From contig NZ_RSFE01000003.1 of the NCBI RefSeq assembly GCF_004025325.1, positions 248,001-312,000 of the forward strand: 64,000 nucleotides of DNA, in the 5' to 3' direction. The translations under genes and the position numbers were made by a program. The notes under the pieces are model-generated. The model did not search any database. It had not been told where the DNA came from and saw only the letters and a program-made list of their open reading frames with translations. Each line of letters opens with the position of its first letter. Positions within the stretch are counted from its first letter, which is position 1. Shown here piece by piece: positions 1 through 10,270 of this stretch. The DNA comes from Pseudidiomarina gelatinasegens (GTDB lineage Bacteria; Pseudomonadota; Gammaproteobacteria; Enterobacterales; Alteromonadaceae).

Positions 1-396
1 GAGCCCCATGACCGCGATTTGTATGACACTGCGGTGCGCGAGGCCCAAGAAGAAATCGGCTTGAATCCGAACGACATTCAATTAGTCGGACAACTGCAAG
101 ATTACCCAGTTATAAGTAATTTTTTAATTCGCCCTTATGTGGTTCTGATCAACCCGCGTGCTCCTTTTGTGCGCGAACAGCGTGAAGTGGCTGAAATATT
201 CACCGTGCCGTTACGCGAAGTTCTGCACCAACACAAACATTATGTTTACCGACTGCGGCGCTTTGTTTACGATCAGGTATACTTTATCCCATATCAGCAG
301 CGAAATATTTGGGGTGCCACAGCAGGAATTTTGCGTGAACTGGCTGATCACGTGTATCCTGAAAGGCAATTACTCTATCGCCCTTTAAATGACTAA
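1..396 (+). CDS. nudL: Nudix hydrolase, CoA pyrophosphatase type (5' partial)
   Basis: The open frame runs in from before base 1, so the start is outside the window and 131 C-terminal residues are seen. They open in the middle of a Nudix box: an acidic start, then REAQEEIG, matching the catalytic REx2EExG core that binds the metal. The sequence resembles E. coli NudL (YeaB), which hydrolyses coenzyme A and related dinucleotide pyrophosphates. The gene lies 18 bp before sdaA, the same order as nudL-sdaA in E. coli, which supports the identification. A TTG at position 19 falls inside the Nudix box and cannot be the start. The exact substrate is inferred from family and synteny. Confidence 0.85.
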   Translation, partial: EPHDRDLYDTAVREAQEEIGLNPNDIQLVGQLQDYPVISNFLIRPYVVLINPRAPFVREQREVAEIFTVPLREVLHQHKHYVYRLRRFVYDQVYFIPYQQRNIWGATAGILRELADHVYPERQLLYRPLND

Positions 397-414
397 TGGA
401 AACGAAAAAATTTT

Positions 415-1788
415 ATGATCAGTGTTTTTGATATATATAAAGTTGGAATTGGTCCTTCAAGTTCGCATACCGTGGGCCCAATGCGCGCCGCTTATGAATT
501 CCTGCAAGCGGCAGATAAAGCTGTGGGTTTAAGCAAAGCAGACGGTATTGCTATTGAATTATTTGGCTCGCTTGGTCAAACCGGTAAAGGGCATGGTACT
601 GGCAAAGCCGTCATTTTAGGCTTGGCTGGCGAATTACCTGAAACCGTTGACACGACAACTGTCGATGACTTCTTAAAAAGCACTTATGAAAGCCAAAAGC
701 TGAACCTGCTAGGTCAGCACGAAGTAAATTTCCCGCGCGAAGGGGCCATTGTTTTCCATCGGCGTAAAACCATGCCACGCCATGCAAATGCCATGGAATT
801 AAGACTCTACCAAGGCGATGAGGTTATTTATAAAGACCTCTATTATTCAATTGGTGGTGGATTCATTGTTCGCGATGCTGACTTTGAAGAAACGCTCGAA
901 GAAGTTATTGAGCAGTCAAGTAAGCCAATCCCCTACCCGTTTGATAGTTGTGATGAGTTACTCAAGCATTGCAACGAACACGGCATGCGGGTCAGCTCGC
1001 TCATGTTGGCAAATGAGAAAGTTTTCCGAAGTGAAGCGGATATTCGCAAAGGCCTTATGCACATCTGGAAAACCATGGATGACTGCATTGATTGCGGTAT
1101 TCGTACCGAAGGCATTTTACCCGGCGGTCTAAAAGTTCGCCGCCGCGCACCGGGGCTCTATCAACGGCTTAAAAATGAGCGGACTTCTGACCCAATGCAA
1201 GCAATGGACTGGGTTGATTTATTTGCACTCGCCGTAAACGAAGAGAATGCCGCGGGTGGCCGCGTGGTTACCGCACCAACCAACGGTGCTGCTGGTATCA
1301 TTCCTGCAGTCATGAAGTATGCCGATAAGTTTATCGCGCCACTTGATGAAGAAACCATTGTTCGCTTTTTACTTACTTCTGCGGCGATTGCCATTTTGTA
1401 CAAGAAAAATGCTTCTATTTCAGGCGCTGAGGTTGGTTGCCAAGGTGAAGTGGGCGTTGCTTGCTCAATGGCTGCCGGTGCGCTAGCCGAACTAATGGGC
1501 GGCAATGTAAGTTCAGTTGAGAACGCCGCTGAGATAGGTATGGAGCATAATTTAGGCTTAACCTGCGACCCTGTTGGCGGCCTCGTTCAAGTTCCATGTA
1601 TTGAACGCAACGCCATGGGTTCGATTAAAGCCATTAACGCCGCGCGCTTAGCATTACGCGGTAGCGGTGATCATAAGGTATCGCTCGATAAGGTTATCAA
1701 AACCATGTGGGATACCGGTAACGATATGAAAACCAAGTACAAAGAAACCGCTCGTGGCGGTCTCGCGGTGAACATTATCGAATGCTAG
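415..1788 (+). CDS. sdaA: L-serine dehydratase (ammonia-lyase), iron-sulfur type
   Basis: 457 residues, the usual length of the single-chain 4Fe-4S L-serine deaminases (SdaA/SdaB), which convert L-serine to pyruvate and ammonia in the cytoplasm. The N-terminal beta domain opens with the typical [13 protein letters not shown] motif near residue 12. The alpha domain has TAPTNGAAG near residue 290. The cysteine-containing stretches [16 protein letters not shown] and VPC towards the C-terminus fit the cluster ligands. The start is an ATG 18 bp after nudL, so the two are probably cotranscribed. SdaA versus SdaB paralogy cannot be decided from sequence alone, but the nudL neighbour favours sdaA. 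Confidence 0.95.
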   Translation: MISVFDIYKVGIGPSSSHTVGPMRAAYEFLQAADKAVGLSKADGIAIELFGSLGQTGKGHGTGKAVILGLAGELPETVDTTTVDDFLKSTYESQKLNLLGQHEVNFPREGAIVFHRRKTMPRHANAMELRLYQGDEVIYKDLYYSIGGGFIVRDADFEETLEEVIEQSSKPIPYPFDSCDELLKHCNEHGMRVSSLMLANEKVFRSEADIRKGLMHIWKTMDDCIDCGIRTEGILPGGLKVRRRAPGLYQRLKNERTSDPMQAMDWVDLFALAVNEENAAGGRVVTAPTNGAAGIIPAVMKYADKFIAPLDEETIVRFLLTSAAIAILYKKNASISGAEVGCQGEVGVACSMAAGALAELMGGNVSSVENAAEIGMEHNLGLTCDPVGGLVQVPCIERNAMGSIKAINAARLALRGSGDHKVSLDKVIKTMWDTGNDMKTKYKETARGGLAVNIIEC

Positions 1789-1800
1789 AGGTTGTTCCAA

Positions 1801-2804
<1,004 letters not shown>

Positions 2805-2866
2805 TTACTTATGCCAAAAATATATAACACCTACCCTATTTATTCCAAGTTGAATTTGAGGTAATT

Positions 2867-3205
2867 GTGAGCAGCCTACAAGATCAATTGAAAAATCTGG
2901 GATTTAACGTACCCGAAAAGCATGACGACGAGACCAGCGAACAACCAGACAACTCGGTCGATACGTCGCAACCTGTTCGTATCCAGCGGCAAACCAAAGG
3001 GCGCAAGGGGAAAGGAGTTACAGTAATTTTTGACTTGCCTGATAACCCTGACTTACTCGCTGAATATGCTTCTGCACTCAGAAAAACTTGTGGTGTCGGG
3101 GGGGCGGTAAAAGACGGAACCATTGAATTGCAAGGTGACCAACGCGAAAAAGCAAAGCAATGGCTAGAACAACGTGGTTTCAAGGCTAAATTCGCTGGTG
3201 GTTAA
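2867..3205 (+). CDS. yciH: SUI1-family translation factor YciH
   Basis: 112 residues, a bacterial homologue of eIF1/SUI1. The C-terminal SUI1 fold contains GRKGKGVTVIFDLP and the typical CGVGGAVKDGTIELQGDQ segment. The first 35 or so residues are polar and probably disordered. In E. coli, YciH helps discriminate against non-standard initiation complexes; it is not essential. The start is GTG at 2867, with GAGG about 6 bases upstream. The stop codon overlaps the 3' end of the convergent phosphatase gene by four bases. It is divergent from cysB. Confidence 0.9.
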   Translation: MSSLQDQLKNLGFNVPEKHDDETSEQPDNSVDTSQPVRIQRQTKGRKGKGVTVIFDLPDNPDLLAEYASALRKTCGVGGAVKDGTIELQGDQREKAKQWLEQRGFKAKFAGG

Positions 3206-4857
3206 AACGAATACTTAAATGAAACCGTTCGCGTAGTTTGATCCCAGTGTAAATCAGTTGTCATTTGGCGCAGTAATTCGAGTCCGCGACCATAGCTTTG
3301 GGTTAAATCGTGGTTGTCGTCCAAGAGCGCGACACCGGTTCCGCTATCCGATACTTGAACCGATAACTGCTTGAGCTTGGTATCAAAGGTAACGTGTATT
3401 CGAATTTCGCCTTCAGTGAGCTCGAGCAGACGTTCTTGGCGTAACTGATAATATTCAGCAAACCCATCGGGATCGTGCTTTAGCGTTGAGTCTAAGCCCA
3501 ATAAACCATGCTCCAGGGCATTGTTAAATGCTTCTGCTAAAAATAAATAAATCGTAGTTCGATGACGCCGTAAATATGGCAACTGACTTAGTGCTGAAAG
3601 AATATGGCCCACGGGGTCAATTGTGCTCAAGTGCTCAGGCTTCAACAGCACGTCAAAACTGAAGGGGAGTCCGAATTGATCCGGCTCCGGCGTAGCTTCA
3701 CCAAGTCCGGTAGGTAAGCACGTTAGAATCGCCAACGAGAGGTCATCATGCAGCGGCGTTTCGCCCCTAAAGTGCTCGAGCTCTTCAACCAATCTTGAAA
3801 AATCGGCGGTGCGGGGATACTTACTCAGCAGTACTTCTAATGCATCCGAGCCTAAAAATTTCTGTTGATGGCCCAATAATTCGGTAACACCGTCTGTGAA
3901 TAGCGCAATTGAACTGTTCGGTGGCGCGCGAAATGTTCCCACACGGCTATCAAATTCATCGTCATCAATAACTCCCAGCGCCATGTGCGCCGGTGGCAGG
4001 CGCTTTAAAATAATTCCTTGTTGATCAAACAACAATGCCGGTGGCATGCCGCCATTCCAATAAGTAACGCGTTCACCATTCGCTGAAAGTTCTAGCAAGA
4101 ATGCGGCGCAAAACATGTCGTTTGGCAACAAACGATTCATCCGAAAGTTAAATTCAGTAACCATTTCTGCAACTGAAACACCACGGTCGGCCATGGCAAA
4201 AAATGCCTGAGAAAGCGGCAAAGCGCCAGTTGCTGGCGCTAAGCCATGCCCAGTAAAGTCTGCCATAAGCATATAAATATTACCCAGCGGCCCCGGTGAT
4301 ATGAGGCAGAGGTCACCATTGAACTTTGATACTGGGGTTAAATAGGTATGTACGTGTTTGAAGTCGAGATAATTGCGACTCAAAGCATTCTGGAAAATAT
4401 GCTCGACCAATTGATGTTCACGTTCTACCCGGGCTTTATGCCACGCTAGAGAATGTCTCATGGCATCAAGCTGCGCATGCGTATCTTGCAGGCGCTGGAG
4501 AATATTAATACGTGCGTTTAATAGTTCCGCAGGAGCTGGCCACAATAATACATCCGTCATCTGACCAGCATACTTAGCAAGTAAACTCGCTGTGTTACTA
4601 ACCAGCAATGCTACGGGGTAGCTGCGACGCAACAACGCCCCGACTGTCGAGCTAAGTTCAGCTTCACCATCGATAAGCAGCAGAACGGGGTGTTGCGGCA
4701 GCTCGGCTAACCCTAAAAAGGTTTCCGGTGTGTACCAAGACACCTCAAATTCACCATGCTGGTCAAGTTTGTTTGCTACTGTTTGCGCAAATACCGAACC
4801 GTCGCCAACAACGCATAGAGATGCTGTTGACGATGACAGTTCAACGAACGTATCCAT
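3202..4857 (-). CDS. Receiver-like/PP2C (SpoIIE) phosphatase/HATPase protein
   Basis: 551 residues in three domains. Residues 12-120 look like a response-regulator receiver with an Asp at 63 in the phosphoacceptor place, but the usual acidic pair is reduced to D19 and the conserved lysine position is W106. Residues 170-395 are a PP2C-type SpoIIE phosphatase with FNGDLCL, ADFTGHG, LFTDGVTE and HDDLSLAIL metal motifs intact. Residues 400-551 form an RsbW-like GHKL ATPase with EAFNNALEHG and SDSGTGV. This order matches CrsR of Shewanella and HsbR of Pseudomonas, which act as both phosphatase and kinase on a STAS antagonist. The STAS gene lies 5 bp upstream. Target sigma or anti-sigma factor is unknown here. 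Confidence 0.85.
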   Translation of the reverse strand: MDTFVELSSSTASLCVVGDGSVFAQTVANKLDQHGEFEVSWYTPETFLGLAELPQHPVLLLIDGEAELSSTVGALLRRSYPVALLVSNTASLLAKYAGQMTDVLLWPAPAELLNARINILQRLQDTHAQLDAMRHSLAWHKARVEREHQLVEHIFQNALSRNYLDFKHVHTYLTPVSKFNGDLCLISPGPLGNIYMLMADFTGHGLAPATGALPLSQAFFAMADRGVSVAEMVTEFNFRMNRLLPNDMFCAAFLLELSANGERVTYWNGGMPPALLFDQQGIILKRLPPAHMALGVIDDDEFDSRVGTFRAPPNSSIALFTDGVTELLGHQQKFLGSDALEVLLSKYPRTADFSRLVEELEHFRGETPLHDDLSLAILTCLPTGLGEATPEPDQFGLPFSFDVLLKPEHLSTIDPVGHILSALSQLPYLRRHRTTIYLFLAEAFNNALEHGLLGLDSTLKHDPDGFAEYYQLRQERLLELTEGEIRIHVTFDTKLKQLSVQVSDSGTGVALLDDNHDLTQSYGRGLELLRQMTTDLHWDQTTRTVSFKYSF

Positions 4858-4862
4858 ATTAT

Positions 4863-5168
4863 TTATTCAATCACAAATAGCTTATCAAAACGGGAAATGT
4901 CTAAAATACTTCTTACTTCAGGCCGACAGTTGATAATGTGAATTCCTTTAACCGACTTACCCAATGATTTGCGCATATTTAACAACATACCGAGTGCAGA
5001 ACTATCTAAGTACTCAGTTTCACGCAGATCAATAAAAACCGTTGGTTGTTGATCGCCTACGTTACCGTATGCCTGTCGAAACTCCTGTACTAGCCCAAAA
5101 TCAAATTTCCCTTTTATAGCGATGATGAGCTCTTTGCCGTCGTTGGCAAACTGGCGGTGTAGTGGCAT
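4863..5168 (-). CDS. STAS-domain anti-sigma factor antagonist
   Basis: 101 residues from the ATG at 5168, which has a GAGGG ribosome site about 9 bases upstream; the longer open frame to 5261 has no such support and would run into the next terminator. The whole protein is a STAS domain, with the phosphorylatable serine in YLDSSALGMLL (Ser56/Ser57). Such proteins (SpoIIAA, RsbV, CrsA, HsbA) bind an anti-sigma factor when unphosphorylated. It is cotranscribed with the phosphatase/kinase 5 bp downstream, which presumably sets its phosphorylation state. No sigma or anti-sigma gene is adjacent, so the output is inferred to be encoded elsewhere. Confidence 0.88.
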   Translation of the reverse strand: MPLHRQFANDGKELIIAIKGKFDFGLVQEFRQAYGNVGDQQPTVFIDLRETEYLDSSALGMLLNMRKSLGKSVKGIHIINCRPEVRSILDISRFDKLFVIE

Positions 5169-5259
5169 AGTAAATTCCCTCGTTGATTCGTTACCCTCAA
5201 ATACTGCCAATTGCTGAGCATTAACACAATAGTTACTTTTGCGACTTTTGCGAAAACAC

Positions 5260-5290
5260 AAAAAAAAGCCAGACTATTTGTCTGGCTTTC
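5260..5290 (-). terminator. Intrinsic terminator of the amidohydrolase operon
   Basis: On the minus strand an 8-bp perfect stem (AGCCAGAC/GTCTGGCT) with a 5-base loop is followed by a run of eight T residues. It lies 26 bp after the stop of the 429-residue amidohydrolase gene and directly upstream of the STAS gene. Confidence 0.9.
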
Positions 5291-5315
5291 AATAAAGACT
5301 GATTATATCGGTACT

Positions 5316-6605
5316 TTATTCAGGTTTTTGACGATACTTCTGATACAGCTGGTTATGACGATTGTTAAGGTCAACTTCAGCGCCATCAATGAACATCATC
5401 TGCACGTCTTGCCCTAATTGGTCCATTACATCGCCTTGCGAAACAAATAGCGACGCATTTTTACCAACATCAAGCGAGCCAATTTTATCCGCTACACCCA
5501 TAACTTCAGCAGGCTTAATCGTAATAGCCGCCAATGCTTGATCTTTATCAAGACCAAAAGCCACAGCATTACCCGCTGCAAAAGCTAGGTTTCGGATGTC
5601 CCACCAGCCCGTTGAATAAGCGATTGAGAAATCAACGCCTGCAGCAGCTAGTGCAGCTGGTGTTGAATACGCTTGATCATACGCTTCATCATGGCGGGTT
5701 GGTAAACCATAGGGTTCGCCATAAACAACAGTAACGTCATTAGCTGCAAGTTTATCTGCAATACGCCACGCATCACGCGCGCCGACAAGCACAAGGTCGA
5801 AGCCCCACTCGCTTGCAAACTCCATGGCAGCATCCATTTGACGTTTATCGTTCGCATGAACAAATAGCTTACTTGAACCATCAAATAAACCGGTCATGGC
5901 TTCCCAACGTACATCAGTACCATTTAGCTTGTTCGCTTGTTTCGCATCGAAATAAGCCTTGGCATCTGTAAAAGCTGCTTTAAGTTTGCTTAGATTCTCA
6001 GCGTTTTCTTTACGTTGCTCTTCTGGTGAGCGTCGTTCCCACCATGAAGTGTTCAAACCAACGCGTGGCCAGTTGACATGCACACCAACATTAAGCGCTT
6101 CGGCAGCATCCTCGTAGGTCCAACCGTCGGTTTGCAGCAAACTTGAACGGCCCGCAATTAAATTATTTTGCGGCACAACTTCGGCATGGGTAATCCCATT
6201 ATACCGAATGGTTGGGATAACTTCAGAGTCTGGGTTATAGGCCGTATGCCCACTTACCTCTGGCGTGATTTGTCCCACTTCGCTGGTGTCGTTTGTTGCA
6301 CGCACAGCACCAAGCTCAATCAAGCCAAGCGTTGTATCAAGAGCGACTAAGCCCGGATACACCTGTTTGCCACTTACGTCGATAACACGAGCGTTCTCGG
6401 GTACCAACAAGTTGGCGCCAATGGCAGTGATTTTACCGTTTTCAAATAACAAATCGGTATCTTGCATCACACCGTTTGTTACTGTGTGCAAGGTACCGCC
6501 CTGCAGCAGTATCGGCTGTTCTTGTGCCTTGCCTGGTACCATGTCGTTCGCAACGACTGCTGCACTTAGGCTGGCAGCAACAACGGCTGTTAGTAACTTT
6601 TTCAT
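5316..6605 (-). CDS. Exported amidohydrolase-like protein, metal ligands missing
   Basis: 429 residues with a signal peptide in the first 20 (MKKLLTAVVAASLSAAVVAN). The fold is that of the metal-dependent amidohydrolase superfamily: a small beta-sandwich at both ends (ENGKITAIG, GKNASLFVSQGD) around a TIM barrel. The normal GxIDxHxH motif reads GLVALDTT at residues 85-92, so both histidines are lost. VHAND keeps one later histidine, but the next His and the final Asp positions are not recognisable. It may be an inactive partner of the larger amidohydrolase, whose gene it overlaps by four bases. Substrate unknown; imidazolonepropionase or prolidase-like annotations would be over-specific. Confidence 0.8.
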   Translation of the reverse strand: MKKLLTAVVAASLSAAVVANDMVPGKAQEQPILLQGGTLHTVTNGVMQDTDLLFENGKITAIGANLLVPENARVIDVSGKQVYPGLVALDTTLGLIELGAVRATNDTSEVGQITPEVSGHTAYNPDSEVIPTIRYNGITHAEVVPQNNLIAGRSSLLQTDGWTYEDAAEALNVGVHVNWPRVGLNTSWWERRSPEEQRKENAENLSKLKAAFTDAKAYFDAKQANKLNGTDVRWEAMTGLFDGSSKLFVHANDKRQMDAAMEFASEWGFDLVLVGARDAWRIADKLAANDVTVVYGEPYGLPTRHDEAYDQAYSTPAALAAAGVDFSIAYSTGWWDIRNLAFAAGNAVAFGLDKDQALAAITIKPAEVMGVADKIGSLDVGKNASLFVSQGDVMDQLGQDVQMMFIDGAEVDLNNRHNQLYQKYRQKPE

Positions 6606-9600
6606 AGCTGCTCTCCTTCATGTGCGTGAGCATGAACAGTAAATTGATCGCTCCAAACGTCATGGTTGTCTTCACAATGCCAGGTTGGTTGCGGCTTCTT
6701 ATAACCTTCACCGTTACCATTACGAGCGCTCTCTGGGCTGCTCAGGAGCTTCTGAATTAACTGTTGCTTCTCAGTTTCCAATTGCCCACGTAGCTGCATG
6801 TCGCGCTCACGATCAAAGTATTTACGCGCATTGATCCAGGTTTGCTCAACCGACGAATAGGCACTCAGAGGGTGTCCATTCCAGATTACGAAGTCAGCAT
6901 GTTTGCCCTCTTTGATGCTACCAACGTACTCATCAACTTTCAGTTGCTTAGCTGGATTCAAAGTGATCATCTTCAACGCTTCGTGCTCTGACATACCACA
7001 GTAGGTAACAGACTTCGCAGCTTCGGTATTTAAGCGACGTTGTAAGTCATTACTGTCCGAGTTAATACTGGTCAGTACACCTTTTTCAGCCATTAAGCAG
7101 GCGTTCTGTGGAATCGCATCGTAAACCTCGAATTTAAATGCCCACCAATCAGCAAACGTTGATGCACCAGCACCATGTTTTGCCATTTCAGAAGCAACTT
7201 TGTAGCCTTCTAAAATGTGCGTAAAGGTGGTTAGTGTGAAATTAAACTCTTCAGCTAAACGAATTAACATGAGGATTTCAGATTGCACATACGAATGTGC
7301 ATGCACAAAACGCTGACGCTCAATAATTTCCAACAACGTCGTTAATCGATAGTCAGGGCGTGGCGCAGCTGTTTTAGCTTTCTCACTACGACTGAGCTTG
7401 TTGTAAGCGTCCATCCGCTGTTTGTATTCACGTGCTGCGGTAAAACCATCGCGCATTACGGCTTCAACACCCATACGGGTTTGCGGGTAGCGTACCGTAA
7501 ACGTTGTGCCCCAATTACTTTGTTTTACGTTTTCACCCAAGGCAAATTTAATGCTTGGCGGTGCCGCATCAAATTTCATGGTGTTCGCATCACCACCCCA
7601 ACGCAGTTTAATTACTTGCGCCTGGCCACCAACAGGGTTAGCCGAGCCATGTAACAACTGTGCCATGGTTGTACCACCAGCGAGTGAACGGTATACGTGA
7701 ATGTCATCTGGGTTCACCACATCACCAATACGTACCTCAGAGGTAATCGCTTCCGAACCTTCGTTCACGCCGCCTTCAATAGCGATGTGAGAATGCTCAT
7801 CAATGATACCTGGTGTTACGTGCTTACCGGTTCCATCAATTACTGTATAACCTGATGGCGTGCGCAAGTCTTGACCCACTTTATAGAACTCGCCGTTGCG
7901 AATCAGCACGTCAGCATTTTCAAGCACGCCAGCTTCGTCTGCGGTCCAAACTGTTGCATTTTTAATATGCACATTTTCGCGCTCAGGCAAGCCATCAAGG
8001 CCATAGGCCACGTTCGGGAAAGTTAACCGGCTTACATACTCTTCTTTAGCTTTTGCGTCCTCGGAGGTCTCACTCGCAGCTTCGGTACGCTGAGCTGTCA
8101 GTGGCAGCTCGCGACCGTCTGGTGCAATTGCAACCCCGGTGTAACCGTCTGCTGACGCTTGCTCAATACGCATCCGCCAAGCCCCATCCAGGCCAGCAAA
8201 ACCAGCGTCAACCACAAAGTCTAACGTTGCTTCGCTGCGGTTCGCATCACGGATTTTCGTACCGTTAAATTCACCCGATACTTTTTTACCGTCTTTCAGC
8301 ACAAGTTCAGCTTGTTGATTGGCGACCGTAACCTGAAGCGTGCCACCAAAATCAGCTTGATGCATTGGCTCTAGCTCAACTTGCTTACCCTGTAGCCATA
8401 CTGATTTGATGGTGCCATTGGTAAACAAATCGCCTTTGGCGATAACGAAGTCTGCCATATAACCAGGTACTAACTTGCCGGCTTTATCGGCAACACCTGC
8501 AATGCTTGCTGGCACCGTTGTTAAGGCAGCAAGTGCTTTATCTTCGTTCAACCCGTGTTGCACTGCACGACGCAGGTTGGGCCAAAAGTCATCAGCCTTT
8601 TTCAACTGATGTAAGGTGAATGAAAAATCGATGTCAGCTTGCGCGAGTGCTGCAGCATTTCCTGGCGCTCGCTCCCAGTGACGTAAATCAGCAAGACTAA
8701 CGTCAAGATGATCATCCACGCCATTTACTTCTGGAGCTGCTGGAAAATCTAACGGGAGGATAATTGACGACTTGGTGTTTTTAATTGCATCTAAACGCGC
8801 ATATTCATAGCCCGAACCTAAAAAGGTAACTGGCACATTGAAATTAGACAGCACGTCGCTTGCCCGCAACAAAGAACGATCATCAGTTACTTTGAACACT
8901 AAACCCGTTTGCTCAATGTCACCAAGTTCGGCCAGTGCAGCATTGTATTCTACTGGGCCGTTATACGTATCTTTGCCGTAGGCTTGCTCGTACCAATTCG
9001 CATCGGATAAAGTTTGGCGAATCAGTGCAATTGAGCCCATCAGTGACGACGGATATTGTTGCAGAGACGAGCCTTTATCAAATGAACCAAAGTGGCGCGC
9101 AGTTGGATTATAAACCGCATTATTTGCGATTGTGTCTGCCAGCGACACAGTTACAGCCTGCCCTTGGAAGATACCGTCTAAACGAGCGCTTTGTACGGCT
9201 GTAAAGCCCTGTTCAATGTAATCTTTAGCCGACTTCTGATCAGTTGCAAACTTATCCACCCAGTTTACTTGTGAATGAATAGCGTCGTTAGCTGCGTTAC
9301 CACCTTCGCGTTTATTATTATATTGCGGCGTGGTGCTGCGATACGGCGCACGCTCAGGCTTTTCTACAGCCGGCACCCCGTAGTTGCTATATGCATCAAT
9401 AAAACCCGGATAAATTGTGTGACCACTTGCATCAATAACACGCGCGCCTTCTGGGGCACGATTATTGCTTGATACAGAGATTACTTTACCGTTATTAATA
9501 ACCAACGTTGCATTTTCCAGCTTTTTACCTGGCTCTGTCACGATGGTGGCATTTTGCAATGCTATAAATGTTGATGAATTATCATGTAATCCGCGCACTG

Positions 9601-9685
9601 GCGTCGTTTGCGAGGCTGCTGCTACCAATGGTAGTGCAGCGCAAACGGCTAGTGCCAGCTTACTGAGATGCTTCGTCCCGTTCAT
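6602..9685 (-). CDS. Exported tandem amidohydrolase, two-unit protein
   Basis: 1027 residues with a signal peptide (hydrophobic 8-24). Two amidohydrolase units lie in tandem. Unit one, about 35-440, has GFIDAYSN at 94-101 where GxIDxHxH is expected, so it lacks the first metal pair. Residues 445-535 form a beta-rich linker. Unit two, about 570-1000, has an intact IIDEHSHI (H631, H633), HAHS (H795/H797), FTHILEG (H823) and NSDSN (D877), so it should bind metal and hydrolyse an amide or cyclic peptide bond in the periplasm. The start ATG has an AAGGGGAA ribosome site. It is first in a two-gene operon with the 429-residue relative. Confidence 0.82.
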   Translation of the reverse strand: MNGTKHLSKLALAVCAALPLVAAASQTTPVRGLHDNSSTFIALQNATIVTEPGKKLENATLVINNGKVISVSSNNRAPEGARVIDASGHTIYPGFIDAYSNYGVPAVEKPERAPYRSTTPQYNNKREGGNAANDAIHSQVNWVDKFATDQKSAKDYIEQGFTAVQSARLDGIFQGQAVTVSLADTIANNAVYNPTARHFGSFDKGSSLQQYPSSLMGSIALIRQTLSDANWYEQAYGKDTYNGPVEYNAALAELGDIEQTGLVFKVTDDRSLLRASDVLSNFNVPVTFLGSGYEYARLDAIKNTKSSIILPLDFPAAPEVNGVDDHLDVSLADLRHWERAPGNAAALAQADIDFSFTLHQLKKADDFWPNLRRAVQHGLNEDKALAALTTVPASIAGVADKAGKLVPGYMADFVIAKGDLFTNGTIKSVWLQGKQVELEPMHQADFGGTLQVTVANQQAELVLKDGKKVSGEFNGTKIRDANRSEATLDFVVDAGFAGLDGAWRMRIEQASADGYTGVAIAPDGRELPLTAQRTEAASETSEDAKAKEEYVSRLTFPNVAYGLDGLPERENVHIKNATVWTADEAGVLENADVLIRNGEFYKVGQDLRTPSGYTVIDGTGKHVTPGIIDEHSHIAIEGGVNEGSEAITSEVRIGDVVNPDDIHVYRSLAGGTTMAQLLHGSANPVGGQAQVIKLRWGGDANTMKFDAAPPSIKFALGENVKQSNWGTTFTVRYPQTRMGVEAVMRDGFTAAREYKQRMDAYNKLSRSEKAKTAAPRPDYRLTTLLEIIERQRFVHAHSYVQSEILMLIRLAEEFNFTLTTFTHILEGYKVASEMAKHGAGASTFADWWAFKFEVYDAIPQNACLMAEKGVLTSINSDSNDLQRRLNTEAAKSVTYCGMSEHEALKMITLNPAKQLKVDEYVGSIKEGKHADFVIWNGHPLSAYSSVEQTWINARKYFDRERDMQLRGQLETEKQQLIQKLLSSPESARNGNGEGYKKPQPTWHCEDNHDVWSDQFTVHAHAHEGEQL

Positions 9686-9811
9686 CTGGTTCCCCTTTTA
9701 TGATTTTTACGGTTATCATGGTCACATTACTGGGGAACGATGACACTGCGCAATCCATTTAGGGATGAAAGGCGTATTGCAGTCGTTAAACAACACAATA
9801 AGGGGAACAAC

Positions 9812-10270
9812 ATGAAGTTAGCAATCAACTTAGTCGCAGTTGTTATATTAGCTGTCTCAGCAAATGCAACAGCTCAGCACGCATTCAATGATGCAGACAA
9901 AGCTGTCGAGTACCGTCAAAAAGCCTTATCGATTATGCAAAATAACTTTGCGCTTATGGATGACATGGTTAAAGGTGATATTGCTTTTGATAACGTCATT
10001 TTTAGTCAACGTGCCAATGACTTTGCTGCACTTGCCAGCATTCCTTGGATTGGTTTCAGTCAAGAAGGCGCAATGCCAGGCAATAATACCGATGCCTTAC
10101 CAGCTATTTGGGATAGCTGGGACGACTTTGTAGAACGTGCCGACCAGCTTCAGAAGGATGCGCGAGCGTTACAACAAGCAGCCGCCAGCGGTGATGAAAG
10201 TGCTATTCGTGGCGCCTTTTTAACCGCAGCTAAGAACTGCAAAGGCTGCCACGACCAATACAAAGACTAA
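9812..10270 (+). CDS. Cytochrome c'-like class II c-type cytochrome
   Basis: 152 residues from ATG 9812, which has an AAGGGG ribosome site 7 bases upstream; the upstream in-frame extension to 9740 lacks one. A signal peptide (residues 1-21, ending in ANATA) directs export. The mature chain is helical, with one haem-binding site near the C-terminus, CKGCH at residues 143-147. C-terminal CxxCH on a four-helix bundle is the hallmark of cytochrome c' and c-556. It converges on a b561-type membrane cytochrome, and the two stop codons overlap. The pair may form a short periplasmic electron-transfer route. Ligand or partner is not known. Confidence 0.85.
   Translation: MKLAINLVAVVILAVSANATAQHAFNDADKAVEYRQKALSIMQNNFALMDDMVKGDIAFDNVIFSQRANDFAALASIPWIGFSQEGAMPGNNTDALPAIWDSWDDFVERADQLQKDARALQQAAASGDESAIRGAFLTAAKNCKGCHDQYKD

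Noticed and set aside
933-1597. Minus-strand open frames inside sdaA
   Set aside because: They are shadows of a well-matched gene on the plus strand, without ribosome sites or recognisable products.
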